Assembly: GCA_013146195.2 (NCBI GenBank) | Contig: CM028377.1 | Location: 36,027,632-36,091,631, forward strand | Source of the DNA: Codonopsis lanceolata | Lineage: Eukaryota; Streptophyta; Magnoliopsida; Asterales; Campanulaceae | DNA length: 64,000 bases | Direction of reading: 5' to 3' | Shown: positions 11,075 through 21,042 of the stretch, one piece after another | Layout of the letters: each line of letters starts with the position of its first letter | Numbering within the stretch: position 1 is the first letter of the stretch | Program-made: the position numbers and the translations under genes | Notes under the pieces: generated by a model | Told to the model about the DNA's origin: nothing | The model's input: only the letters and a program-made list of their open reading frames with translations | Database searches by the model: none

Positions 11075-14000
11075 TCACCTTAGACAAGTAGGAAGCGTAA
11101 GCCCATGGCAAACAAAAGCCAATACTACGTAGACAATCACCAGTAGAAGAAATATCAGAGCAATCCTGCATGAAGTTCACAGAAATACATCATTATATAC
11201 AGTATTCTTTTTCAATGTTGCGCATTGGCCGACATTAATTGAAATGAACTTGGATGGAGAGAGAGAGAGAGAGTATGGAGAAAACCATGTACATAGCATT
11301 ATTTGGGAGCCATGAAAGCACAAGATTATGATTATTTTTTCTTCTTTCCTTCTACTTTTTAAGGCAATATTTCTATGGCTTCCAGTTAATTAGAGGTTTC
11401 TTCAGGTTTCTTACTTCCATTTTCATATGAACCAAACTCGCCAAGTATTCTATACTCTTATAACTTTGTTAGGAACAGGTGATAGCTGCACTAAGGACAC
11501 AGCAATCTCAAATAAAGAAGCTAGAACTTGAGAGGACTAAACATCCTTGCATGTGTAAACTGAGAGAGGTTGCGGAAGAAACTGACAAGTGAGTCTCTTA
11601 AAAGTTAGTGTGTGAAACATTAGTGCTCTATAATATGAAGTAAAAAGTACTTATGGAGCGAGTATCAGGTCTTGAAGGTTGTATTTTTCCAAAGTCAAAT
11701 ACTCTCTCTTCCTCTCAATGAGTCCTTGTTTGAAAGTCCAACATTTTGATGAATTAAACAGTTTTCCGTAAATACCCCCTTAACTTTAAGTTTACTATAA
11801 CAAGGGTAATTTTGGACAATCATAAACTTTATCAGCTTAACTCATCAAACATGATTCTTTCAGTCGAACATCCTAGAGCATAGTTTCAGTGGAACAGTGT
11901 GAGTACATTGAAATCAGTTACAAGAAATAATGGCATGCGAATCACATGAATTTCTGATTGTCTCCTACTTGCAAACAGATACCTTTAAACTTTAAGTGAA
12001 TCAATCTGTTTGAGAATTTTGAGAGTTAGAAGCAGGCTTCCCTCTAGTAAAACTTTCAGGAGAATGAGCTCCATTTAAAGAACCTCATTCCAAAACTAAA
12101 GCATTGCATTGAAAATTGAGGGACGGGATAGCCATGTGAAATTAATATGCAGAATCATCAACAATCAGAATGAAAAAAAAAAAAAAAAGGTTCAGACTTC
12201 TTCTATCATACAAATGTATATATACAGCTATACATGAGAAGTTAGCATACAAGTAACCAGAAAAGTATGGACCTGAATCAGATACAAACTGATCACAGTA
12301 ACAACTCGTGGATGCAATATACTCCCTTCTAAAGTACTAACGTAATAAGAAATATAAAAAGAAAGAACAGAAAAGGGGAAGATAAACTAACCAACTGGTA
12401 AAGAAAATTTTCCTAGCAATCATTGAGATCAAATCACTAAACTAATGTAAACCAAGGTTGCCCATTGCAAATATCACTATGCCGGTGCTTTTGTTTTTTG
12501 ACCATTCTAACCTCAACCAATGTTTAGATTCCCTTTTTCATCAGTTCTTTAAGCCTAACTAAAATTGATTACAAGAGATTTCTAGTCCATTCTCACTCCA
12601 GTTTTTCCACGAAACCAATGAAACCGAATATCCTATATACTCCTTCCGTTACAAAAAAGAAGTCCTGCTTAGAAAGACACCCATTTTAATAATGCATTTT
12701 GACTTTCATATATTTCCTTTCATTTGAACTAACATAACATCCTTTTCTGTATGACAAATAAAAACATGATGTTTTTGTAACAAACATTTGTTTTGGGAAA
12801 ACAATGAAAATTTAGAGCTTAATTTAGAAACAAGATTCTTTCTGGAACACCCTAAAAGGGAAAGCATGATTCTTAATGGGATGGAGGAAGCAATATTTAT
12901 CTAGGGAGATAAAAGCATCCTTCTAACATTATTAATCAAGTACAACAAAGAAGGTATGTTCAGAAAATGTACGTGAGCTTGACATTTCTCCACCACACTG
13001 TGCTCCTGAATCGGCGAGCCTGTTTTCTGAAGCGAAGCGTATTCCCTTGCATGGTGGCAGTTTTATCAACCAACAACTCCAAGCGATCACCCCTTTCCAA
13101 AACTTTATCAATATTCTCTATCATCACATTGCGCACCTGTCAATGACATAATAACCAAACATTATGGTTAGTGAGAACCAATAAAAACTCAACATACATA
13201 TCGTAGACTGGCGGCAAATATACAGATACACAGAAAAACATAAAAGAAGAAGAAACAAGTTTTACAAACTTTTTTTTTTTGATAAGTAAATTGTATATAA
13301 ATATGAGCGTCAAAAAAGGTGACGTGTCCTTAGTACACTAGAAGTATGCAAAGCTCAAGAGCTTCTACCCACTAGAAATGTTATTTACAAACTCTACAAA
13401 AGACATTTTCGAAGCCGGTGGATAGTTCACAGCCTCTACACACCAAGAGAATAGAGTGTGAAGCAAAGAATTCTTCAAACCTATTACATCTGCTATTTGA
13501 ACTCAAAATAGAAGGCCTGATCTTAAAATAAATCATACCTTCCAACTGAACACACAAAGGAAATGAAACATTAACGGGAAGAACTAGTTATTCATGAATT
13601 CTTAGGCCAGCTTCAGGAGTCTAATTTTTAAGAAGGCTAAAAGGATGGACTGGAAATTAAACTAAAAATATTTTGAACATTATGCAAGACCTTTCGTTTC
13701 TCTAGTCATGCTAAGTAAAAATCAAGGCTCACCTGACTCATTTCTCCTTTCAACCTGTTTATCCTATCTGCATTTGGATCATTTGAGAAATACTCCATTT
13801 GTTGGCTCAGAACCCTTGAAAATTCATCATTCATGCCATAAGCCTGTGCCGACAGAACTGCGCGACCATAAGTCCTCACAAATCTCTGATGAATCTCTTC
13901 GAGAAAGGCAAAGGGGATTCTTCCTGCACAGAGTAAACATTTGGTATAAATACTACGTATAGTAATCCAGCTGATAAACAGTCGACTGAAGTAAATAGGG

Positions 14001-14478
14001 TCCTCAAGAAACACCAAACTGACGACATAAATGAATCCAAGTGAGCGTGCATGTGCATGTGCATGTGGGGAGAGAGAGAGAGAGAGTATCTGCTCATATG
14101 TAAGGACAAAGTAAAGCACACAAAGACATAAAACTTCCAGTATAACTCCTATTTTAGACCATAATTACCCTAGGAGTTACTATTATCATATTATCATATT
14201 AATAAATGCATACGCCATTTCCAAGCAGCTAAGCATTCTTGAATTTCAAAACCAACAGAAAAGTACAAGGATTTGATTTAAAATAGAAGTTGGTTTGATA
14301 TATAAGTAAGTTTCAAACATCATCTTGAGCATTTATAAAACTATTAAGTATTGTAGAGCATATGATCATTTACCCGTATGTAGTCTACATGTATGTCACA
14401 CAAATGCGGGTGGAGAGGGGGATGTATGTATAAATATGTATATATAAAATGTATATATAAATTTTTACATATATATGT

Positions 14479-14565
<87 letters not shown>

Positions 14566-15314
14566 GGTATATATATGTAGGTATGTATGTATGCATGCAT
14601 GCATCCATGTAGAGACACACATACAGACTGCAGAGAATACACTAGACAGTTGAGGAAGACTGAGCAAGGATGCAAAATCTAGAAGAATTGCAAAATTAGG
14701 ACCAGAGCATTTTCCTCTTCTTTTTATTCCGAGCCCTCTTGCCTATCCCCATGTTCGGACATGGAGAGTTAATTCCTGCATTAACAATCATTGCCACTAA
14801 TTTAAGCAACATGCAAAAAGTAAAATGAGGCAATCTTAATATCAGCTGTTGAGTTGTGTTGTCAGTAGCTACATAGGGGGTCCACTCTTCAAGTCTACTT
14901 TCAGCTATGGAGCTTACATTTACAAACTAGAATAATTGTCCTATCATGTTTCTGAACTTCAGCTTTCGTCTGTATCAATGAAAAAGAATGTTAAATAGTG
15001 TTCGAAATTAGATGGATGGAATACTAAGGTAAGCAGATCAGAGATTCAGAGACCATCCCAACAGCACAGGGGTACACATCAGATCCTAGGATCCCAGGTA
15101 ACTTACACAATGGACATTTCATCTTCGGTGTCTCACCGCATGAACATGATTGCAGTTCAAAGATTCAACTTCTTCTAAATTCAAATAGTCATGGAAAACT
15201 CAGTTCTGCCACTTGTGCCCTAGATGCGATGACTTTGTGTGACTATTTTCTCCTTCTATAAGGGTTATCCTTATTTAATCAGAGTAATACTGTTTTGTCT
15301 TTGATCTATATATG

Positions 15315-15350
<36 letters not shown>

Positions 15351-16058
15351 TCCCATCCCCTTCAATCATCTATGGTTAAGGTTTATTAAACTGGCTACAT
15401 ACATAATCAGTACAATTATTATCCATACCATACTTTTAATTGAATTAAATAAGGAACATATAGTTGAAATCCCTTCCACATTAGCGGATGGATACCCAAT
15501 AAGCTCTTCCCACATGCAATTTAAGCACTCTATGAAGGGCATGTTCTATTGAAACAAAGGATTATGTATTGTCTAGCAAACAAAGACAATCAAGAAGCAA
15601 ATTTCAGATCCCTAAGCAAACAACCATGAATACTTTGTGTAAATCAGACAGCAATTTTAGCTCAAATTTTCTACAATTATTAAAATACGTAATACAAAAT
15701 CCTGCTTATTGAACTCTAGGCTTTCGCGAATTTAACACAACGGATAATATCTCAAATAACCCAACACAAGTTTAATTATCAGGAAAACGAATAATTCAAA
15801 CACGAAGAAAGAGATAGAGAGAGAGAGAGAGGCGAGCTTACTTCCGGCAGTATCATCGGCCATACAAAGAACGGTGAGGCCATCAGTGCGCTTAACGTGA
15901 AAAATGTACCGATCTTGAGAGTAAGAAACATTCATGTCATTATTTCCAGGAATCTTCTCAAGGATTTGTCGAGCGATGGCGCTAGCATTGGTCGTCGTAC
16001 CGCTGAACTCCGCCAACACCACCGATCCCCTCGCCACCAGAGTATACAGAATCGTCAT
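11075..16058 (-). CDS. VAMP711: Vesicle-associated membrane protein, VAMP71 group R-SNARE
   Basis: Spliced minus-strand gene: exon 1 15842-16058, exon 2 13733-13923, exon 3 12973-13136, exon 4 11075-11165. All introns are GT-AG and the joined frame (663 nt with stop) gives 220 aa, the normal family length. Residues 1 to about 110 form a longin domain beginning MTILYTLVARGSVVLAEFS. The R-SNARE helix follows, including VLERGDRLELLVDKT with Arg151 at the expected zero layer. A C-terminal anchor at about 192-209 is followed by a short tail containing CHG and LPTC. VAMP71 proteins are R-SNAREs of the vacuole and late endosome that drive fusion in vacuolar traffic. The first joint restores GRRIPFAFLE, a family hallmark. 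I chose the ATG at 16058, because the family starts at this Met. An in-frame ATG at 16076 would add six residues. Assignment to the VAMP711/712/713 group is firm; the exact member is not. Confidence 0.95.
11479..11588 (+). other. Exon-like island antisense inside VAMP71 intron 3
   Basis: On the plus strand, a 110-nt stretch is open in one frame. It is preceded by TTTGTTAGGAACAG (acceptor-like) and followed by GTGAGT (donor-like). The translation is charged and helix-prone, with QQSQIKKLELERTK and later CMCKLREVAEETDK. Real exons look like this, but no flanking exons of the same gene are visible. It may be a captured or left-over gene fragment. I do not recognise the protein. Confidence 0.4.
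11702..11903. mobile_element. Degraded Stowaway-like MITE in VAMP71 intron 3
   Basis: The left end CTCTCTCTTCCTCTC and the right end, read backwards CTCACACTGTTCCAC, are weak inverted repeats flanked by TA. The internal text resembles other copies (AACATGATTCTTTCAGTCGAACA). Confidence 0.4.
12640..12890. mobile_element. Stowaway-like MITE in VAMP71 intron 3
   Basis: The left end CTCCTTCCGTTACAAAAA pairs with a right end that reads backwards CTTCCTCCATCCCATTAA. TA precedes the left end. Length is about 250 bp. The element lies close to the exon 3 donor side of the intron. Confidence 0.6.
13137..13732 (-). other. Intron 2 of the VAMP71 gene
   Basis: This 596-bp intron runs from GTGAGC after the codons for GEMSQ to the acceptor ACAG before the codons for VRNVM. 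No mobile element with clear ends was recognised in it. Confidence 0.8.
14488..14562. repeat. TA dinucleotide microsatellite
   Basis: About 37 uninterrupted AT units inside VAMP71 intron 1, flanked by ATGTATACATACAT and ATGTAGGTATATATATG variants. Likely to be length-polymorphic. Confidence 0.95.
15319..15348. repeat. TA microsatellite
   Basis: A short TA run in VAMP71 intron 1, preceded by ATATATGTATGTA. Confidence 0.9.
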
Positions 16059-16330
16059 CCCTCTCTTATTACTCAATCAAATCAATGATTTGGATCGATG
16101 AATAAAAGTAGATCCAATTAGATTGAACTGATTGATGAATAGGAAGGGGGAACTAGGGTTTTGGCGGAATTCAGGAACTAAATTTGAATCAGTGATTTGA
16201 GTGGAATACAGAGAGGATTTTTTAGATGAGAGACGTAGGTTGGGCAGTGCCAGGTCAATGCTCTTCGATCAGAACTTTTCTCCGACAGTAACTACTTTTG
16301 ATCGGACGGTTGGGCCTACCAGATTTAGAA
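16059..16330 (-). promoter_or_regulatory. VAMP71 promoter-proximal region with telo-box and site II motif
   Basis: Upstream of the VAMP71 start, TAGGGTTT at 16154-16161 reads AAACCCTA on the coding strand, a telo-box. TGGGCC at 16311-16316 matches the site II core TGGGCY. In plants these two motifs often occur together in promoters of broadly expressed genes. No convincing TATA box was seen. The transcription start is not defined by the sequence. Confidence 0.4.
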
Positions 16331-16463
16331 TGTTTCCGGTAATCATAGTGGCAGACAGCCCACACAGCAACACAATAGTTTTTGGAACGGCCTTATCAGC
16401 TCCTAAAAATAATACAAAAGAAAAATAAAATATCTTTTTAAGTGCCGTCAGAAATGGTGTAAT

Positions 16464-16621
16464 GGGCCGTTTGGTCGGCGGACTTAACACCGGATATTGA
16501 TTAATACAGTAATAAATAATAAAAGAAAAATAAAATATCTTTTTAGGATAAGTTGTTTTTACCCTCGTTATTAATCCGGGGTGGTATTATTATCAATCTG
16601 CCTGTAATTCTTCGAGACTAA
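16464..16621 (+). mobile_element. PIF/Harbinger-like MITE fragment, copy A
   Basis: Starts GGGCCGTTTGGTCGGCGG after TAAT and shares GGATAAGTTGTTTTTACC and TATTATTATCAATC with copy B at 17083-17275. It lacks part of the middle present in copy B; instead there is a local repeat of AAAATAAAATATCTTTTTA. It ends where Helitron-like sequence begins. The terminal motif resembles Tourist-type ends (GGG..GTTTGG). Confidence 0.5.
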
Positions 16622-17050
16622 TATGTATAACCACTAATTGAGAATTCTTTCAATTTTTTATATTGTTAAGATCACTCTAAAAGATAAATTATTTTTATTT
16701 TATTTTCTAAGAAATAAAATAAGTAATAATATGTATAATTATTAATTTGGAATTCTTTCGATTTTTTATGTTGTTAAGAAGGGTGTAGTCATCTTTTTTT
16801 GTTTAACCATTTTTAAAAATGTCTAGAACATAATTTATTGGGTTTTTCTTACAAAATATGTTAATATTCAATTTTGATTTCCCATTAAAAATATGACAAA
16901 GGGTCAAGTTACAATTAAAATATTTATTTCTTGGTTTTCTTATGAAATAAATATCGAAGTAAATATTAATTTATTTCCACATTATCTGTTTCATTTATTG
17001 ATAAATTCTCAAATTGACGCCGTGCCATAGGCACGGGGCAAGAGTACTAG
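16622..17050 (+). mobile_element. Helitron-like element, 3' end well defined
   Basis: The 3' end has a 7-bp perfect stem, CCGTGCC and GGCACGG around ATA (17020-17036), then ten bases and CTAG (17047-17050) followed by T. This is the classical Helitron terminus. The 5' end is not certain; the left limit is where copy A of the neighbouring MITE stops. The body has an internal imperfect repeat (ATATGTATAA at about 16621 and 16730). No Rep-helicase is encoded. Confidence 0.6.
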
Positions 17051-17082
17051 TATCTTTTTAAGTGCCGTCAGAAATGATGTAA

Positions 17083-17275
17083 GGGGTCGTTTGGTTGGCG
17101 GATTTGACACCGAATATGATTAATAATAATTAAGAAGGTTGTTTGGTACACTATTAAGCATCATGTTTAATAATATGAGTGGTTCGGATAAGTTGTTTTT
17201 ACCATCGTTATTAATCCCGGAAGGGGTTGGTATTATTATCAATCCGCTTATAATTCTTCGAGACTATTTTTTTTA
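17083..17275 (+). mobile_element. PIF/Harbinger-like MITE fragment, copy B
   Basis: Starts GGGGTCGTTTGGTTGGCGG after TAA and continues through GTTTGGTACACTATTAAG and TTATTAATCCCGG. It has the same order of motifs as the copy at 29749-30079, which shows that the family occurs at two places in the window. The right terminal repeat is missing, so this is a fragment. Confidence 0.5.
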
Positions 17276-17620
17276 TATCAAGAAATACCCATGTACATAT
17301 ACTCGATTACCGCTGGAAAAAAACTAGGGCAAACACCATCATCGACGATTCAACTTTCATTCTCTCTTGCAATTATATCTGGACGAACCTTCTCTCTAAA
17401 TCTCAATCAGGTTAGTGATTTCTTCCTTTCTCTTTAATTTTTTTTTCTTCGAGCTGAATTATATGATATCTGTGATTGTGTTAACATTTGAAGTGGAGGG
17501 GTTGTCTTCCTCTACTTTTTGGTGTTTTGTGTTTGTTCTTTTGAGGTCTTCATTCTATACCTTGATATATATGATGTAGTAGTAGATAGAGTAGTTGGAT
17601 AGTCTTACTTTTATTGATAA
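17276..17620. other. Possible remnant of a 5' untranslated exon and intron start
   Basis: On the plus strand a pyrimidine-rich leader-like stretch (about 17340-17410) ends TCTCAATCAG followed by GTTAGTGATTTC and T-rich DNA, as in a plant 5' untranslated exon with its first intron. No coding exon follows. Downstream DNA is a Helitron end and an LTR, so any gene is cut off or absent. Confidence 0.25.
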
Positions 17621-17621
17621 C

Positions 17622-17897
17622 TAGTAAGGTTCACGTACGTTTGTACGTGATGTTAATGATTTTTAAAAAGTGATTTGTTAGTTCCTTCATTTTTTGTTGA
17701 CTTTTAATTATTATATTTTTGTGTGTTTTAATCTTTACAGTTTTTGAGACTTATAAATTATGTTGTTGTGTGTATAGCATTTCTGATGCTTTGTTTTTCG
17801 GTCATTTAAAATGTATGCTTTTAGTCATTGTATAACAACTTATCCTACACATTTGTCTTTTTTATTGGTTATTTTTAAATCTTTTTTTTTTAATATC
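17622..17897 (-). mobile_element. Helitron-like 3' terminus on the minus strand
   Basis: Read on the minus strand, the sequence has a perfect 7-bp stem CACGTAC / GTACGTG around AAAC, then AACCTTA and CTAG, followed by T. This is a Helitron 3' end. The 5' end was not found; the body probably reaches at least to the LTR start at 17898. Confidence 0.5.
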
Positions 17898-19705
17898 TGT
17901 TAGTCCCTAGGGCACAATACTAAGTTAGAAGGGGGGTTGAATAGCTTAGTAAACACTTAAAACTTTTCGTAATAGTTCCTTAAAACAAGTACTTGCAACC
18001 AAGGTTCTAAAAATTGTTAGGCGGCCGCTAGGCGGTACACTAGAGCCTAGCGCCTAGGGGACTAGTCGGGGCCTAGAATTAAGGCATAATTACCATTTTT
18101 TGGAAATTTACATCAAAGATCAAACACATTGAATACAAATTTAATTTTTTTTATGTTTGTCATTTTATCAAACACTTGTCTATATTTGTAAAATGAACAA
18201 AAATATACAAACCTACCATTAATCTCAATTCTCAACAATCCCAAAGCAATAAACAAACCAAGTTTATTACTAAAAAAAATAAAAATTACTCTAGTTCGCC
18301 CCCCATTACCTCCCTCTCTGCCTCACCATTACCACTCCTCCTTCCTTCTCTAGTTCGCCCCCTCATCCTTATCAGGTCACCGCATACCACAAAATCAAAG
18401 CTACAAAAATAAATTAAGGTCGACGAGTGGTCGATTAGGCAGCGACTAAGAAAGTCGCGGCGGTAGAGAGGGGCCTAGCGCCTAGGCGGGGTCTAGGCGG
18501 AGCTAGGCGGGGAGTTTTAGAACACTGCTTGCAATCTATTGAAAAGGTTGAAGTAACGGAAGACTTATTAGGAAAGCACTATTAGTAGATTTGGCTGATT
18601 ACTGAAGTTTGCTGCTCAAAGGAATAAGCTAAGACGACGAAGACATTATAAAACAGTAAGCAACAGAATGTAAAGAACACAGGTATGTTGAGATGGTTCG
18701 CACTATAAAGAGTGCTACGTCCACCACCAAAGCAGTCAACCTTGGATTTGAATATACACGATGATTTCCACTAGTTCTATTACGAAAATCACTAATGGAT
18801 CGTGTACAAAATATTTGACTGGTGTTTTGGGGTGGGGGAAATTGAATATCTGATAAGACATAATATTAAAGATGCAGAAGAATAATAATGACTACAACAA
18901 TAAGAAGTAAAGGATTAATAGTTGATGCAGATCTTCTTCTTGTGGTTGAGGACTTCGTTGGTCAGTTAATGATCTCTTGAATGCACTCAGTATGATGACT
19001 TGATGTCGTTGAATAGATTCAGAGCATTCAACACTTGCACTTTTTCTTGCACACCACCACTTTCTTCAGTCTTAAATGACAGTATTTATATCGGAGCATT
19101 CTTGAGACCGTTGGAGAAGATGAAGTGTCTAACAGCTCTATTAGGTTGGGAGCATTAAGTGCAAGGAGCTGCTTTGTTGACTTCATCTTTATTTGGAACT
19201 AATCAGGGTATGGAGAGGAGCAGGTGCTGGAACTAGCAGGTGGGCAACAATCAGAGTTGCAGACCTGTAGTAGTTGGTACAGTCTGCTTGTGTCAGACTG
19301 TAAACCTGTTCTGTTATGTTCAGGAGGCGAAAGTCTTCATTTTTCGGAAAAGCTGGAAAGGCGTGTCTAGGAAGTCAAGAGTTGATGATGATGGATTAAT
19401 TTAAATTCAAACCATAGATAGTTGAATTTAAATAATCCACTAGAGTTGGACATCTTGATAGACTTGACACGTCATGCTGTCCGAGTGCAGACAAGGTCTG
19501 CTGGTGAAGGCTGTTGGTGAAGTCTGCTTGTGAAGCCTTCTACCGAAGTCTTCTGCTTAAACCTGTGAAGTCTAAAAACTATTCTAAAGGTAAAGTTCTA
19601 TATACAGTTGTCACGCTAACTGGTACGCAGCCCATTTAGCCATTAAGTATAGAACCTAATGTAATGAATGGACAAATGCAAATTAAGATACATTGAGAAT
19701 CAACA
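17898..19705 (-). mobile_element. Probable solo copia-type LTR carrying a hAT MITE
   Basis: Starts TGTTAGTCCC and contains GGGGGGTTGAATAG and GCTACGTCCACCACCAA, which match the LTR of the minus-strand copia element at 42857-43842. The best right end is AATCAACA at 19705, giving an imperfect target duplication ATATC / ATACC (17893-17897, 19706-19710). Without the 528-bp hAT insertion and its target duplication the LTR is about 1.27 kb. No internal coding region lies next to it. The right boundary is tentative. Confidence 0.55.
18000..18527. mobile_element. Non-autonomous hAT-type element
   Basis: Ends are CAAGGTTCTAAAA and TTTTAGAACACTG, an inverted repeat in which GTTCTAAAA is perfect. The 8-bp flanks CTTGCAAC (17992-17999) and CTTGCAAT (18528-18535) differ at one base. 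An 8-bp target duplication and CA..TG ends fit the hAT superfamily. Subterminal GCCTAG / CTAGGCG motifs are repeated many times near both ends. No transposase is encoded. It sits inside the LTR at 17898-19705 and so is younger than that LTR. Confidence 0.78.
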
Positions 19706-19865
19706 ATACCAAACATGAATTCATTCATTTTTATCAGTGTGAAAATTGAAAACAATTCAAACTTACTATCTTAGATAAATACATTGTTGTTGGAGACTTT
19801 GTTTATGTCGTTTCTAGAATTTATGACTCTTTTTTAAAAAAATTGTGTTGGAGAATCAAACTCTC

Positions 19866-20740
19866 AACCCCAAAGTATATAGTTACACTAAAAAATACAA
19901 AATTCCACCAAAGTATATATGAAGTCCCACTTTGCCATACCCAACCTAAGTTTTGTGTCATTTTCATATCAGTTTATAACTTTTTTCTAATTTACTCACT
20001 AGACACGACGAAGGTTACCAATCTGACATTAAGGTGCACATGAGATTTCGCGTGTAGGGCATTTTGGTCATTTTCTGCCAACGTTTTTTTGCTTCTATTG
20101 CCCAAAGAGAAACTTCTTTTTCTTCTTCTCCAACAACTCTTTATCTGCTTCTTCTCCATCAATGACCTCTTATGTAAATTTTAATTGAGATAAAACTCAA
20201 GAGCGTATAAATCTTTTATTCAAAATTTTATATTGAAAAATAAATAAAAATAGAGCAAAATCTTATCAGATATCAGAGAGATATAACTGAAGATCAGATA
20301 ATCATAATCAGGTGTCAAGGGTGCCACGAATAAGAACCCACAAAAAATTAAAGCTGTCACAGCCCCCGACATTTCTCCTTTTCTCTCTCGTAAAACACAA
20401 TACACAAGCATACACCACGAATTTCAAAACCCATATTTGAACCAATCACAAATGTATACGACAAAGATGAGGCACGCCATGGTTCAATCCGTCTTCATCG
20501 TCCCTATCTTTAATTCTAATAAATTTCTCATCGGCACCGTTGATATTATTTATGGTTTGATTGGACCAAATTATCGATCTTAAACATTATTCGCCACTGT
20601 GTCTATCACTACGATTACCAGACATGACATCATCATTACCAAATTTGACATGAAATATGGAAATTCTACAAAATTACGTTGAGGGTCAAAGTGGATTTGG
20701 TGGATATACTTAGGGGAAATTTTGTATTGGACTACTTTCA
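19866..20740. mobile_element. Element with long degraded terminal inverted repeats, copy 1
   Basis: The left part (ATACAAAATT, AAGTATAT, CCCACTTTG) and the right part read backwards (ATACAAAATT, AAGTATAT, TCCACTTTG) are inverted repeats of roughly 60-100 bp. Similar text occurs in the 21043-22523 element. Long inverted ends suggest a Mutator-like non-autonomous family, but no target duplication was resolved. Confidence 0.4.
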
Positions 20741-21042
20741 ATGGAGCCAAAGTATTATTAGCTCCCAAAATTACACAATAAATCTCATATTGCCCCCAAC
20801 CTACGAAGTGTCTCACTTCCATACCTTATTTTTCTATTTTGTCCTACTTTGTCCCCTTCCGTCTATGGGTGTTGAAAATAGTAACGAAAAATGGTATATG
20901 CATGTCACATGAAGATTGTCTTGATAATTTTTCTTAGGGTGCAAAATGAAATTTGGTTGTAACTTCATTATTTAGTTACCCATTTAGTATTTAAAATATG
21001 TTTTTAAATAAAAATAAAAATAATTATTTCAATAATCCAAAA

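Larger units (their letters stand above)
11166..12972 (-). other. Intron 3 of the VAMP71 gene
   Basis: This 1807-bp intron begins GTACAT and ends CATGCAG on the minus strand. It contains two Stowaway-like MITEs (11702-11903 and 12640-12890), a GA-rich run near 11254-11272 and, on the opposite strand, an exon-like island at 11479-11588. Confidence 0.85.
13924..15841 (-). other. Intron 1 of the VAMP71 gene, with microsatellites
   Basis: This 1918-bp intron begins GTAAGC and ends TGTGCAG on the minus strand. It holds GA runs (14070-14090 and 15810-15830), a long TA microsatellite at 14488-14562 and a shorter one at 15319-15348. No other gene was recognised in it. Confidence 0.8.

Noticed and set aside
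10650..11180. Minus-strand open frames that might be a gene next to VAMP71
   Set aside because: The 10872-11180 frame is an out-of-frame shadow of VAMP71 exon 4 plus its 3' flank. The 10650-10859 frame overlaps a MITE and has no known domain.
14344..14675. Open frames rich in Tyr and Ile
   Set aside because: They are translations of a TA microsatellite in VAMP71 intron 1.
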